Of a DNA stretch of 64,000 nt, positions 9,188 to 17,279 are shown piece by piece (positions within the stretch are counted from its first letter, which is position 1; every line of letters begins with the position of its first letter). Made by a program: the position numbers and the translations under genes. Origin of the DNA: Curtobacterium sp. MCBD17_035 (GTDB lineage: Bacteria; Actinomycetota; Actinomycetes; Actinomycetales; Microbacteriaceae). Below the pieces are notes generated by a model. It did not search any database. It saw only the letters and a program-made list of their open reading frames with translations, and was not told where the DNA came from. The stretch lies in assembly GCF_003234815.2 (NCBI RefSeq), contig NZ_CP126279.1:1364001-1428000 (forward strand). Reading direction: 5' to 3'.

Positions 9188-10099
9188 ATGGTCGGGGTGA
9201 ACGGTCCCGCGGTCATCGCGGACGACGTGTCGATCGAGTACCGCGGCACCGGCGCGGCCCGGCCGGTCCGTGCCGTCGACGGCGTCAGCCTCACGGTGCA
9301 GCAGGGCGAGATCCTCGCCGTGCTCGGTGGTTCCGGGTCGGGCAAGTCGACCCTCGCCGCGGCGATCGCCGGACAGGTGGGGGACCCGCGCGAGGGCGAG
9401 GCATCGGCCCGTCGGCACATCGTCGGCGGCGAGCTCACCGTGCTCGGACAGGGCCTGCGTCGGCTCGGCACGCACTCGCGGCGCCGCACCCGGCTGACCG
9501 GCACGATCGGCTACCTGAGTCAGGACGCGGCCGACCACCTGAGCCCGGACCTGACCGTCGGCGAGGCGATCGCCGAGCCGGTGTACGCGCGGGACCGACG
9601 GTTCGACCGCAAGGTCGCCGGCCTCATGGTCGCGCGCCTCGTCGACGCCGTGCACCTGCCGCTCGGGATCATGCGCTCGCACACGTGGGAGCTCTCGAGC
9701 GGGCAGCGGCAGCGCGTCGCCCTCGCCCGGGCGCTCGTGCTCGAGCCGCAGCTCCTCGTGGCCGACGAGCCCGCGCGGGGCGTCGACGTCCTCGTCCGCC
9801 AGTCCGTGCTCGAGGCCCTCGCGACCATCCAGCGCGCCCTCGGGTTCTCGGCGGTCGTCGTCTCGAGCGACGTCCGGGAGGCCCGTGCCCTGGCCGACCG
9901 CGTCGCCGTGCTCCGCGAGGGGCGGCTCGTCGGGCTCGGCACCTTCGACGAGGTGTTCGACGCGCCACTCGACCCCTACGTCAAGACCCTCGCCGCGACC
10001 GCCGCACGGCCCGTCAAGCGGGCCAAGCCGACCTCGCGTCGGATGGCACCCCCGATCGAGACGGCCGTCGCGGCCACGACCCCCGAAGGAACCCCGTGA
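9188..10099 (+). CDS. Additional ABC ATPase subunit with altered H-loop
   Basis: A third, separate nucleotide-binding protein in the peptide transporter operon. It has Walker A (GGSGSGKST), a slightly altered signature (LSSGQRQR) and Walker B (LVADEPARGVD), but the H-loop that normally reads ISHD is VSSD, so the switch histidine is replaced by Ser. The fusion protein upstream already supplies two ATPase domains, so this subunit may be regulatory, serve another permease, or be partly inactive. The start at 9188 has AGGAAGGGG 4-5 nt upstream. Length 303 residues. The stop overlaps the next gene's GTG. Confidence 0.85.
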   Translation: MVGVNGPAVIADDVSIEYRGTGAARPVRAVDGVSLTVQQGEILAVLGGSGSGKSTLAAAIAGQVGDPREGEASARRHIVGGELTVLGQGLRRLGTHSRRRTRLTGTIGYLSQDAADHLSPDLTVGEAIAEPVYARDRRFDRKVAGLMVARLVDAVHLPLGIMRSHTWELSSGQRQRVALARALVLEPQLLVADEPARGVDVLVRQSVLEALATIQRALGFSAVVVSSDVREARALADRVAVLREGRLVGLGTFDEVFDAPLDPYVKTLAATAARPVKRAKPTSRRMAPPIETAVAATTPEGTP

Positions 10100-11112
10100 G
10101 CACCAACGAACGGCAGCAAGCGACCCGCGGCCACCGCGCCGTCGTGACCGATGCCGGGCGGCCCCTCCCGGGACCGGTCCCGACCCCGGGCCCGGTCGCG
10201 ATCCTCCCGGCCCCGGGGGACCTGCACGTCGCCGCGGTGGAGGCGGCGGGCGGCTCCGTCGCATCGGCCTCCGCGGACACGCGAGGCGTCGTCTGGCTCG
10301 ACGCACGCGATGGGCAGGGCCTGGCGGACGCACTCGCGGCCTCACCCGGCGTGACGTGGGTCCAGCTGCCGTTCGCCGGTGTCGACGCCTTCGCCGACCT
10401 CATCGCCGACCACGGCGACCGCGTGCTGTTCACGAGCGCGAAGGGTGCCTACGCGGAGCCGGTGGCCGAGCACGCGCTCGCCCTGACGCTCGCGACGCTC
10501 CGCGTGCTGCCGAAGCGCGCCCGGGCGACGAGCTGGGCGACCGAGCCCGAGGGCGTGTCGCTGTACGGACGGAACGTCGTGGTCATCGGTGCGGGCGGGA
10601 TCGCCCTCGAGTACATCCGGTTGCTCGCCCCGTTCGACACCGAGGTCACCGTCGTCCGACGGTCCGCGGAGCCCGTGCCCGGAGCGGCGCGCACCGTCAC
10701 CGTCGACCACATCGACGAGGTCCTGCCGGATGCCGACGTCGTGATGATCGCCGCCGCGATGACGTCCGGCACCGCGCGACTGCTCGACGCCGACCGCCTG
10801 GCGCGCATGCGTCCCTCGGTCCGGATCGTGAACATCGCCCGTGGCGGACTCGTCGACACCGACGCGCTGCTCGCCGCGCTGCGGAGCGGGCAGATCGCCG
10901 GCGCGGGCCTCGACGTCACCGATCCCGAACCGCTGCCCGACGGCCATCCCCTGTGGGACGAGCCGGGCGTGGTCATCACGCCCCACCAGGCGGACACCCC
11001 GGACATGGTGGCGCCGCTGCTCGCCGAACGGATCCGCGTGAACACCGCGGCGTTCCTCAGCGGTGACGGCACCGGGTTCATCGGGGTCGTCGATCCGGCT
11101 GCCGGGTACTGA
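10096..11112 (+). CDS. D-isomer-specific 2-hydroxyacid dehydrogenase
   Basis: NAD(P)-dependent oxidoreductase of the D-2-hydroxyacid dehydrogenase family. The Rossmann motif is seen in LYGRNVVVIGAGGIALEYIRLL, followed by the signature MRPSVRIVNIARGGLVDTDALLAAL and the GAGLDVTDPEPLPDGHPLW segment that carries the conserved acidic residue; the catalytic His is in ITPHQAD. It has 338 residues from the GTG at 10096, which overlaps the upstream ATPase stop by 4 bp. Its place at the end of the transporter operon suggests it acts on a product of the imported compound, but the substrate is unknown. Confidence 0.9.
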   Translation: MSTNERQQATRGHRAVVTDAGRPLPGPVPTPGPVAILPAPGDLHVAAVEAAGGSVASASADTRGVVWLDARDGQGLADALAASPGVTWVQLPFAGVDAFADLIADHGDRVLFTSAKGAYAEPVAEHALALTLATLRVLPKRARATSWATEPEGVSLYGRNVVVIGAGGIALEYIRLLAPFDTEVTVVRRSAEPVPGAARTVTVDHIDEVLPDADVVMIAAAMTSGTARLLDADRLARMRPSVRIVNIARGGLVDTDALLAALRSGQIAGAGLDVTDPEPLPDGHPLWDEPGVVITPHQADTPDMVAPLLAERIRVNTAAFLSGDGTGFIGVVDPAAGY

Positions 11113-11172
11113 TCGCAGGGGCCGGCGGCCCGGCGCCGGCCCGGCTCGCTGTTCCTCGTCGACTCGGCGGGA

Positions 11173-11212
11173 ACGACAACGGCCCCCCGCAGATGCGGAG
11201 GGCCGTTGTCGT
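11173..11212. terminator. 18-bp stem terminator between hydroxyacid dehydrogenase and tRNA-Asn
   Basis: Positions 11173-11190 and 11195-11212 pair over 18 bp with one mismatch, with an AGAT loop. It serves the plus-strand operon from the left and the minus-strand tRNA from the right. No T-run follows on either strand, as is common in high-GC actinobacteria. Confidence 0.75.
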
Positions 11213-11218
11213 GGATCG

Positions 11219-11291
11219 CTCCCCGACTTGGACTCGAACCAAGAACCTGCCGGTTAACAGCCGGCTGCTCTGCCAATTGAGCTATCGAGGA
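11219..11291 (-). tRNA. tRNA-Asn(GTT)
   Basis: Read on the minus strand this is a complete 73-nt cloverleaf: acceptor TCCTCGA pairs with TCGGGGA, the anticodon stem GCCGG/CCGGC encloses the loop CTGTTAA with anticodon GTT, and the T-arm carries GGTTCGAGTCC. CCA is not encoded. A TATGCT -10 box lies on the minus strand at 11314-11319, about 20 nt before the mature 5' end. Confidence 0.96.
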
Positions 11292-11429
11292 ATGCTGCTG
11301 AACAGCGGATACGAGCATACCAGCACTCCGGGCTCGCCACGACCACGGGGCCGCATCCCGGGCGCGTCACGCTTCGAGCTGACACCGGTGCGGTCACGTC
11401 GGATGCCCGTCCGCGCCAGGAGACCCTGT

Positions 11430-11435
11430 TAGCGT
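11430..11435 (+). promoter_or_regulatory. Putative -10 box of a leaderless lipoprotein transcript
   Basis: TAGCGT (TAnnnT class) ends 6 nt before the GTG at 11442. There is no Shine-Dalgarno, so transcription probably starts at the initiation codon. Confidence 0.45.
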
Positions 11436-11441
11436 TCTCAG

Positions 11442-12092
11442 GTGCGGATCGTCCGGAGGAGCGCGGCGGCGGCGACGGCGCTCGGGCTGGCGCTCGCGTC
11501 GCTGCTGGCCCTGGGCGCGTGCACGACGAACGAGCCGGCCGCGCCGCCCACCGCGGGCGCGCTGCCGTCGACCGCGAGCCCGCAGGCACCCGGCCCGGCC
11601 TCGGGATCCTCGAGGACCGCAGCAGGCGCGGGTGCGTCAGCGGACACGGGGGCCTCGTCGGACACCGCTCCGGGCACGGGCGCGGGGGCGGGTACGGACA
11701 GCGTCGGCGCGAGCCCCGTCGTGTTCGCCTTCCGCTGCCGGACCACGACGAGCAGGAGCGCGACGGACGGCGTCCCCGACGACGACTCCGGCGACGTCAC
11801 GCTCTTCACCACGTACGCCGCCGCATGGGAGGCCCGGAGTCGCTCCTGCACCGCCGTGCGGATCGCCGGGTCGGTGCCGTCCGACCAACAGCGCGCCGCC
11901 GTGGCGGCGGCGGGCGGGGCGCTCGGGCTCCGCGCGCTCGCGGGGCGGTGCGCAGAGGTCGGGACCGGTCCCTTCGACGGCAGGGTGGCCTCCCGACATG
12001 CGTTGCTCGAGGCCCGTGCCGTCGTCCTCTACTGCCCGGGGCACCCGCAGATCGCGCGCGTGCGCGCCGCCATCGCCGCGGTCGAGGACTGA
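11442..12092 (+). CDS. Hypothetical lipoprotein
   Basis: I do not recognise the family. The protein has a strong lipoprotein signal (MRIVRR, then an Ala/Leu-rich core, then LGAC with Cys near residue 28), a Ala/Gly/Ser/Thr-rich linker of about 60 residues, and a C-terminal domain of about 120 residues from around VVFAFRCRTTTS. That domain holds four cysteines (in FRCRT, SRSCT, GRCAE and LYCPG), which could form two disulfides outside the membrane. It has 216 residues. It is convergent with def with a 4-bp gap. No function can be assigned. Confidence 0.75.
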   Translation: MRIVRRSAAAATALGLALASLLALGACTTNEPAAPPTAGALPSTASPQAPGPASGSSRTAAGAGASADTGASSDTAPGTGAGAGTDSVGASPVVFAFRCRTTTSRSATDGVPDDDSGDVTLFTTYAAAWEARSRSCTAVRIAGSVPSDQQRAAVAAAGGALGLRALAGRCAEVGTGPFDGRVASRHALLEARAVVLYCPGHPQIARVRAAIAAVED

Positions 12093-12096
12093 GGGC

Positions 12097-12672
12097 TCAG
12101 CCTTCCGGGTGGTCGCGACCGGGGAGCCAGGACTTGCCCGGCACCCCCCAGCTCTGCTTGCGCACCGCCTTGAGTGCGGCCTTGCCGTACGGGTGGGACA
12201 ACCGGTCGGCGTAGAGCACGCCGTCCAGGTGGTCGTACTCGTGCTGGAAGACGCGGGCGAGCCAGCCGTGCGCCTCGATCTCGTACGGGGTGCCGTCGAC
12301 GTCCTGCGCGCGGAGGATGGCGCCCTCGGCCCGACGGAGCGGGAACCGCTCGCCAGGAATGGACAGGCAGCCCTCGGACTCCTCGTCCTCGTCGAGGTCT
12401 GCGTGGGTCTCCGGGACGAGGGGCGACGTCCACAGCACGGGGTTCACCGCCGTGCCCCGCCAGAGCTCGCCGTCGTCGTCCGTCCACGAGAACACGAACA
12501 GACGCTTGGCGACCCCGACCTGCGGCCCGGCCAGCCCGACGCCCGGAGCGAGGTCCATGGTGGCGTACATGTCGTCGACGAGCGCACGGAGTCCGTCGTC
12601 GAAGGTGGTGACCTCGGTCGCAGGAGCGTGGAGCACGGGATCGCCCGTGATGCGGATCGGGAGGACGGCCAT
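12097..12672 (-). CDS. def: Peptide deformylase
   Basis: Removes the N-formyl group from nascent polypeptides. All three diagnostic motifs are present in order: GVGLAGPQVG (motif 1), EGCLSIPGE (motif 2, with the metal-binding Cys) and HEYDHLDG (motif 3, two His ligands and the catalytic Glu). The 191-residue length is typical. It is divergent from a membrane protein gene with 41 bp between the starts and convergent with the lipoprotein gene. The HEYDH and EGCLS segments show that the enzyme should be active. Confidence 0.97.
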   Translation of the reverse strand: MAVLPIRITGDPVLHAPATEVTTFDDGLRALVDDMYATMDLAPGVGLAGPQVGVAKRLFVFSWTDDDGELWRGTAVNPVLWTSPLVPETHADLDEDEESEGCLSIPGERFPLRRAEGAILRAQDVDGTPYEIEAHGWLARVFQHEYDHLDGVLYADRLSHPYGKAALKAVRKQSWGVPGKSWLPGRDHPEG

Positions 12673-12700
12673 TCGTCCAGGCTATCGGCCAGCCGAGCGG

Positions 12701-12706
12701 TAGCCT
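12701..12706 (+). promoter_or_regulatory. Putative -10 box for the DMT-type transporter gene
   Basis: TAGCCT (TAnnnT) lies 7 nt before the GTG at 12714, inside the 41-bp gap shared with def. The spacing suggests a leaderless transcript. Confidence 0.45.
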
Positions 12707-12713
12707 CGACCCC

Positions 12714-13628
12714 GTGGCGCCGGACCTCGTCGATCTCACCGATCGCATCAACATGACGCCGTTCCAGGCGCTCATGATCCCGGTGGCCCTCGTCGGCAGC
12801 GTCTTCCTGTCGCTCGGCGCGCACTTCCAGAGCGCCGGCGTGCACCGGGTCGAGGCGCGCATCGGCAGGCAGTCCGGCGGCCTGTCGGTCCGGCACGTGC
12901 TCGCGCTCCTCGGCAGTGGATCGTGGGTGCTCGGCACCCTCATGCTCGGGTGCGCCGTGGTCCTCCAACTCGTCAGCATCACCTTCGCGCCGCTCATCGT
13001 CGTGCAGCCACTCGGGGCCGTCGCCCTCGTCATCACGACGTGGTTCTCGACGCGCTCCTCGGGGGTCCCGCTCGACGCACCCTCGCGTCGGGCGGTGTGG
13101 ACCTGCATCGTCGGCGTCGGGATCTTCGTGGGGATCGCCGCGCTCGTCGGACACGAGACGCCGATCACCCACAGCCAGCTCGTGACGGTGCTCGTCATCC
13201 TCGCCGTCGTGCTGGCGATCGTGCTGCTGTCCTTCCGGCTCGTCCGCAGGCGGCGCAACCCCCTGTACTTCATCGTCGGGGCCGGGATCCTCTACGGCTT
13301 CGTCGCCACGCTCGCCAAGGTGACGCTGAACCGTGTGGTGAACGGCACGTTCGACTGGGTGACCGCCGTCGCGATCGCGGGGGTGATCGTCGCCGCGGTA
13401 CTCGGCGGCTACTTCGTCCAGAACGCCTACGCCAGCGGATCGCCGGACCTCGTGATCGCCGGCCTGACGGTCATCGACCCGATCGTCGCCGTGGGGATCG
13501 GCATCGTCGTCCTGCGCGAGGCCACCGGTGCGCCGTGGTTCGCCGTGGCCGGGTTCCTCCTCGCCGCGGCGATCGCGATCACGGGCGTGTTCCAGTTGGC
13601 GAAACACCAGCCCGAGGCGCGACGCTGA
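12714..13628 (+). CDS. DMT/NIPA-like integral membrane protein
   Basis: A 304-residue protein with about nine or ten membrane helices and almost no soluble domain. The glycine-rich helices (VQPLGAVALVITTWFSTR and GLTVIDPIVAVGIGIVVLREATG) resemble the drug/metabolite transporter superfamily, in particular the NIPA-like magnesium-transporter-related proteins found in many actinobacteria. Substrate unknown. The start is the GTG at 12714 just after a TAGCCT box. A strong hairpin follows its stop. Confidence 0.8.
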   Translation: MAPDLVDLTDRINMTPFQALMIPVALVGSVFLSLGAHFQSAGVHRVEARIGRQSGGLSVRHVLALLGSGSWVLGTLMLGCAVVLQLVSITFAPLIVVQPLGAVALVITTWFSTRSSGVPLDAPSRRAVWTCIVGVGIFVGIAALVGHETPITHSQLVTVLVILAVVLAIVLLSFRLVRRRRNPLYFIVGAGILYGFVATLAKVTLNRVVNGTFDWVTAVAIAGVIVAAVLGGYFVQNAYASGSPDLVIAGLTVIDPIVAVGIGIVVLREATGAPWFAVAGFLLAAAIAITGVFQLAKHQPEARR

Positions 13629-13629
13629 G

Positions 13630-13658
13630 CGTCGCCCGGCGCACCGGGCCGGGCGACG
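13630..13658 (+). terminator. 11-bp stem terminator after the DMT-type gene
   Basis: The segments 13630-13640 and 13648-13658 are perfect inverted repeats with a 7-nt loop, starting 2 nt after the stop codon. This ends the single-gene transcript before the glycosyltransferase gene. Confidence 0.7.
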
Positions 13659-13776
13659 GTCTGTACCGATGCGCAGGACCGGGCCGACCCGCCGACGCCC
13701 GGTGGGGGCGTGCGCGGCGAGGCGTGCGGTAGCGTCGGAGGCCAGCCGAGCATGAGACGAGAGGACGACGCGCCCC

Positions 13777-14997
13777 GTGCCAGGACAGGACGAATCGACG
13801 ACCACCCCCAGCGGGCGACCGGAGCGGCTCCGCATCCTCCTCGCCGCCGACACCTTCCCACCGGACGTCAACGGCGCCGCGGTGTTCTGCGAACGACTCG
13901 CGATCGGCCTCGCCGAGCGCGGGCACGAGGTGCAGGTCGTCGCGCCCGCCGCCAACCGCCACCACGGCACGCACGACGAGGAACACGGCGGCGTGACCTT
14001 CGTGGTGCACCGGCTCTTCTCGATGAAGTGGCCGCTCCACTCCTGGCTCCGGTTCGCGTGGCCCTGGACCGTGCGCCGGAACACCGCCCCGATCCTCGAC
14101 GCGTTCAAGCCCGACGCGCTGCACATCCAGTCCCACATCGTGATCGGCCGTGGCATCGCGCGCGAGGCCAAGGCACGCGGCATCCGCGTCATCGCCACGA
14201 ACCACTTCATGCCCGAGAACCTGCTCGAGTACGCACCGTTCGGACGGTGGACGCTGCCGATCGCCCTCAAGATCGCGTGGGCGGACGCGGCCAGGACGTA
14301 CCGGCTCGCCGACGCGGTCACGACGCCCACCCGGAAGGCGGCGGCCTACCTGCAGGCCGCGATCAAGGCCCAGCAGGTGCTCGCGATCTCGTGCGGCATC
14401 GACGCATCCCGGTACACCTCGCGTGACCTCCGACCGCCGCGGAACGAGATCGTGTTCGTCGGCCGCGTGGCGCCCGAGAAGCAGCTCGACGTGCTGGTGC
14501 GTGCCCTGCCCCTCATCCCCGCCGAGCTCGAGGCGACGATCCGCATCGTCGGTGGCGGCGAGATGATCCCGCGGCTGTCCTCGCTCGCCGAGGAACTCGG
14601 GGTGGCGGACCGCGTCGTGTTCACCGGGTACCAGTCGGACGAGGACCTCCGGGCAGCGCTGACGAACGCCACCGTCTTCGCGATGCCCTCGACCGCCGAG
14701 TTGCAGAGCATCGCCTCGCTCGAGGCGATGGCCTCCGGACTCCCGGTCGTCGCAGCGGATGCGATGGCCCTGCCGCACCTCATCGACGGCAACGGGTACC
14801 TGTTCCGTCCGGGCGACCCGCAGGACCTGGCGGACAAGCTCACCGCCGTGCTCGCAGCGCCCGACGACGAGTACCTCCGCATGAAGCGGCAGAGCCTCGA
14901 CATGATCGTCGACCACGACATCAACCGCACCCTGTCGACGTTCGAGGCGCTGTATCGTGGTGAGCCGGTGCCCGATGGCCCCGGCGCGGGGCGGTAG
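13777..14997 (+). CDS. GT4-family glycosyltransferase
   Basis: A retaining GT-B transferase of the kind that mannosylates or glucosylates membrane lipids in actinobacteria (PimB/MgtA relatives). The N-terminal domain opens with RILLAADTFPPDVNGAAVFCERLA; the C-terminal nucleotide-sugar domain carries FVGRVAPEKQLDVLVRAL, FTGYQSDEDLRAAL, and the acidic segment STAELQSIASLEAMASGLPVVA where the EX7E motif starts with Glu. It has 406 residues from the GTG at 13777; a TAGCGT box at 13728-13733 could be its promoter. Its last 10 bp overlap the 5' end of a tRNA gene, so the stop codon TAG lies inside the tRNA. Acceptor unknown. Confidence 0.9.
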   Translation: MPGQDESTTTPSGRPERLRILLAADTFPPDVNGAAVFCERLAIGLAERGHEVQVVAPAANRHHGTHDEEHGGVTFVVHRLFSMKWPLHSWLRFAWPWTVRRNTAPILDAFKPDALHIQSHIVIGRGIAREAKARGIRVIATNHFMPENLLEYAPFGRWTLPIALKIAWADAARTYRLADAVTTPTRKAAAYLQAAIKAQQVLAISCGIDASRYTSRDLRPPRNEIVFVGRVAPEKQLDVLVRALPLIPAELEATIRIVGGGEMIPRLSSLAEELGVADRVVFTGYQSDEDLRAALTNATVFAMPSTAELQSIASLEAMASGLPVVAADAMALPHLIDGNGYLFRPGDPQDLADKLTAVLAAPDDEYLRMKRQSLDMIVDHDINRTLSTFEALYRGEPVPDGPGAGR

Positions 14998-15062
14998 CCA
15001 AGCTGGTCAAGGCAGTCGGCTCATAACCGAACGATCCGCGGGTTCGAGTCCCGCCCGCCCCA
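14988..15062 (+). tRNA. tRNA with CAT anticodon (probably elongator tRNA-Met)
   Basis: A 75-nt cloverleaf: acceptor GGGGCGG pairs with CCGCCCC, discriminator A, anticodon arm TCGGCTCATAACCGA with CAT, T-arm GGGTTCGAGTCCC. CAT may be elongator Met or lysidine-modified Ile; the initiator is excluded because the acceptor 1-72 pair is G-C. Met is the more likely reading. The first 10 nt overlap the end of the glycosyltransferase gene. A TATCGT -10-like box at 14953-14958, inside that gene, may drive it. Confidence 0.93.
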
Positions 15063-15153
15063 CCGCCGCGTTCGCCGCGGCGCGTCCGGTCGGTGGTCGT
15101 CCTCGGAGCCGGCCGCTCGCCCGCGCCGTCCCGCTCGCGTCGGTGCCGGTCGG

Positions 15154-15159
15154 TAGGGT
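15154..15159 (+). promoter_or_regulatory. Putative -10 box of the AI-2E family gene
   Basis: TAGGGT lies 6 nt before the ATG at 15166, the same spacing as at dnaG, so this transcript is probably leaderless too. Confidence 0.45.
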
Positions 15160-15165
15160 CAGGGC

Positions 15166-16290
15166 ATGAGGAAACGCGTCGCCGAGACGTCGCAGATGCA
15201 CGCGCCGAGCCCTGACGTCACGTTCGAGCTGCACCGCGGTGCGACGGGCGTCCGGGTCAACGCGTTCCGTATCGGGTTCATGGGGGGCATCGGCGTCCTC
15301 GTCGCGCTGCTCGCCGCGATCCTCCTGCGCGAGCTCTCCACCGTGCTCGTCTACATCGGCGTCGCGGTGTTCGTCGCCCTCGGCCTCGATCCCGTCGTCA
15401 ACTGGCTCGAACGCATCATCCCGCGGTGGCTCGCGGTCACCGTGGTCGTGCTCGGCGTCATCGGCGCCTTCGTCGGGATCCTGTTCGCGATCGTCCCCGT
15501 CATCGTCGACCAGGCCACGAACCTCGTGCAGTCGTTCCCGGACTTCGTGCAGGGGTTGTCGCAGCAGGACTGGGTCCAGGACCTGTCGCGGCAGCTGAAC
15601 GGCTCGATCAACATCGACGACGCGCTCGGATCGGCGAGCAAGTACGTCGAGGACCCGGGCAACCTCCTCAGCGTCGGCGGCGGACTGCTCGCCGTCGGGA
15701 CCGGCATCGTCTCGGGGCTGACCGGCGCGGTGATCGTGCTCATCCTCATGCTGTACTTCCTCGCGTCCATGCGGTCGATCAAGCGCATGACGTACCGCTT
15801 CGTGCCGGCGTCGCGTCGCGCGAACTTCGCCGACGTCACCGAGCAGATCACCCGGTCCGTCGGTCGCTACGTGGTCGGGCAGATCGCCGAGGCCGTCCTC
15901 AACGGCGTGCTGAGCCTCGTGTTCCTCCTGATCATCCGCGCGCCGCTCCCCGTGCTCCTGGCGACGTTCGCGTTCCTCGGCGCGCTGGTCCCGCTCGTGG
16001 GCACCCTCGGGGCCGCGATCGTGATCTGTCTGATCTGCCTCTTCGCATCACCCCTCACCGCGCTCGTCGCCGCGATCTACTACCTCGTGTACATGCAGGT
16101 GGAGGCCTACGTGATCGCCCCGCGGATCATGTCGCGGGCCGTGCAGGTCCCCGGTGCCCTCGTGGTCATCGCCGCGGTGGCGGGTGGCACGATCGGGGGT
16201 GTCCTCGGCGCGCTCGTGGCCGTGCCCGTCGCCGCGTCGGTGATCATCATCGTGCAAGAGGTCATCTACCCCCGGCAGGACCAGCTGTGA
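15166..16290 (+). CDS. AI-2E family transporter (PerM-like permease)
   Basis: A 374-residue membrane protein of the AI-2E transporter superfamily, which includes TqsA, PerM and Na+/H+ antiporters. Two N-terminal helices (ILVALLAAILLREL and VYIGVAVFVALGLDPVVNWLERI) carry the conserved DPVVNWLE sequence; a soluble middle segment rich in Gln/Asp follows; then the C-terminal helices with the family pattern QIAEAVLNGVLSLV, GALVPLVGTLGAAIV and the GGVLGALVAVPVAAS loop. Transported substrate cannot be told. The stop overlaps the next start (GTGA). Confidence 0.9.
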   Translation: MRKRVAETSQMHAPSPDVTFELHRGATGVRVNAFRIGFMGGIGVLVALLAAILLRELSTVLVYIGVAVFVALGLDPVVNWLERIIPRWLAVTVVVLGVIGAFVGILFAIVPVIVDQATNLVQSFPDFVQGLSQQDWVQDLSRQLNGSINIDDALGSASKYVEDPGNLLSVGGGLLAVGTGIVSGLTGAVIVLILMLYFLASMRSIKRMTYRFVPASRRANFADVTEQITRSVGRYVVGQIAEAVLNGVLSLVFLLIIRAPLPVLLATFAFLGALVPLVGTLGAAIVICLICLFASPLTALVAAIYYLVYMQVEAYVIAPRIMSRAVQVPGALVVIAAVAGGTIGGVLGALVAVPVAASVIIIVQEVIYPRQDQL

Positions 16291-17102
16291 CGACCGCGGA
16301 CGGCGACCGGCGCGACGGCGGCGATCCGGCCCTCCAGGCGCTGCGTGCCGAGCGCGAGCGGTGGGTGCGGAGTCCACGGGGGCCGCTCGCCCTGGTCAAC
16401 AGCCAGACCGTCACGGTGCCGCAGCCCGTGTGGCCGGTCCCCGGGACGTGGGCGCCCGCGATCGGCGGGCTCAGCGTCACCGCGACGGCCGATGCCGGGG
16501 TCGTCGTGGACGACGTGCTCGTCGACGGGACGGTGCACGTCGCCGGCGACGACGCCGTCGTGGCCTCGGCCGTCCGGTTCGCCGACGGCACCTCCGGCTC
16601 CGTCGCCGCGACCACCGCCGGCCACGCACTCCGGGTGTGGGATCCGGCCTCGCCGGCGATCGCCCGCTTCGGGCACATCGGTGTGTTCCCCGTGTCGACG
16701 GCGTGGGTGCGGACCGGCGTGTGGGAGCCCGGCGACCGGGAGGGCCGGGGCAGCGTCACCGACGCGGCCGGCGCCCCGCTCCCCGTCGCGGGGACCCTCC
16801 GGATCCGGATCGGCGTCGAGGACCGCGCGCTCGTCGTCGTCCGTGCGGGGGACCGGCTCCAGCTCGTGTTCCAGGACGCCACCTCGGGGGAGCGGTCCTA
16901 CTCGATGGGCCGGTTCCTGTTCCTCGACGATCCCGGTGCGGCCGGTCCGATCACGGTGGACTTCAACCGTGCGGTGCTGCCGCCGTGCGCGTTCTCGTAC
17001 CAGTACGCGTGCCCGGTCCCGCCGCCCGAGAACCGCCTGCCCGTGCCCGTCGAGGCCGGGGAGACCCACGGGTACGACGCCGACGGCGCCGTCCTGCACT
17101 GA
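16287..17102 (+). CDS. DUF1684 domain protein
   Basis: A 271-residue cytosolic protein. The C-terminal half carries the hallmark of DUF1684: a DFNRAVLPPCAF segment, then YACPVPPPENRLPVPVEAGE. The N-terminal half opens with a short helix and SPRGPLALVN, as in other family members. The function of the family is not established. It is translationally coupled to the AI-2E permease through the GTGA overlap, so the two may work together. Readings that begin at 15426 are another frame of the permease gene. Confidence 0.85.
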   Translation: MTTADGDRRDGGDPALQALRAERERWVRSPRGPLALVNSQTVTVPQPVWPVPGTWAPAIGGLSVTATADAGVVVDDVLVDGTVHVAGDDAVVASAVRFADGTSGSVAATTAGHALRVWDPASPAIARFGHIGVFPVSTAWVRTGVWEPGDREGRGSVTDAAGAPLPVAGTLRIRIGVEDRALVVVRAGDRLQLVFQDATSGERSYSMGRFLFLDDPGAAGPITVDFNRAVLPPCAFSYQYACPVPPPENRLPVPVEAGETHGYDADGAVLH

Positions 17103-17129
17103 GGGCCGCCGCCGACGCGCGCAGCACAC

Positions 17130-17158
17130 TGGCGTTCCCAGCGGTGCCCGTGCATAAT
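17130..17158 (+). promoter_or_regulatory. Candidate promoter upstream of DUF3145 gene
   Basis: CATAAT at 17153-17158 resembles a -10 box, with TGGCGT 17 bp upstream as a poor -35. The 5' leader to the next start would be about 115 nt. The stretch between 17103 and 17279 holds no other gene. Confidence 0.4.
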
Positions 17159-17279
17159 GAGCACGTCCCTCGGACGTCACAATCGCATATCGAATCGGTT
17201 CCGTCTGCGGAGGCAGGCGTGGTCGTGAGCCTCCGGGTCCAGGTCGATGGGGAAGTCGCACCTGATGATCGGAGGAATC

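Noticed and set aside
11173..11212. 6C-type small RNA near tRNA-Asn
   Set aside because: The C-run lies inside a stem and not in a loop, and only one hairpin is present, so a terminator explains it.
14988..15062. Initiator tRNA-fMet
   Set aside because: The 1-72 position is a G-C pair and the acceptor stem is fully paired; initiators have a mismatch there. Elongator Met or Ile2 remain.
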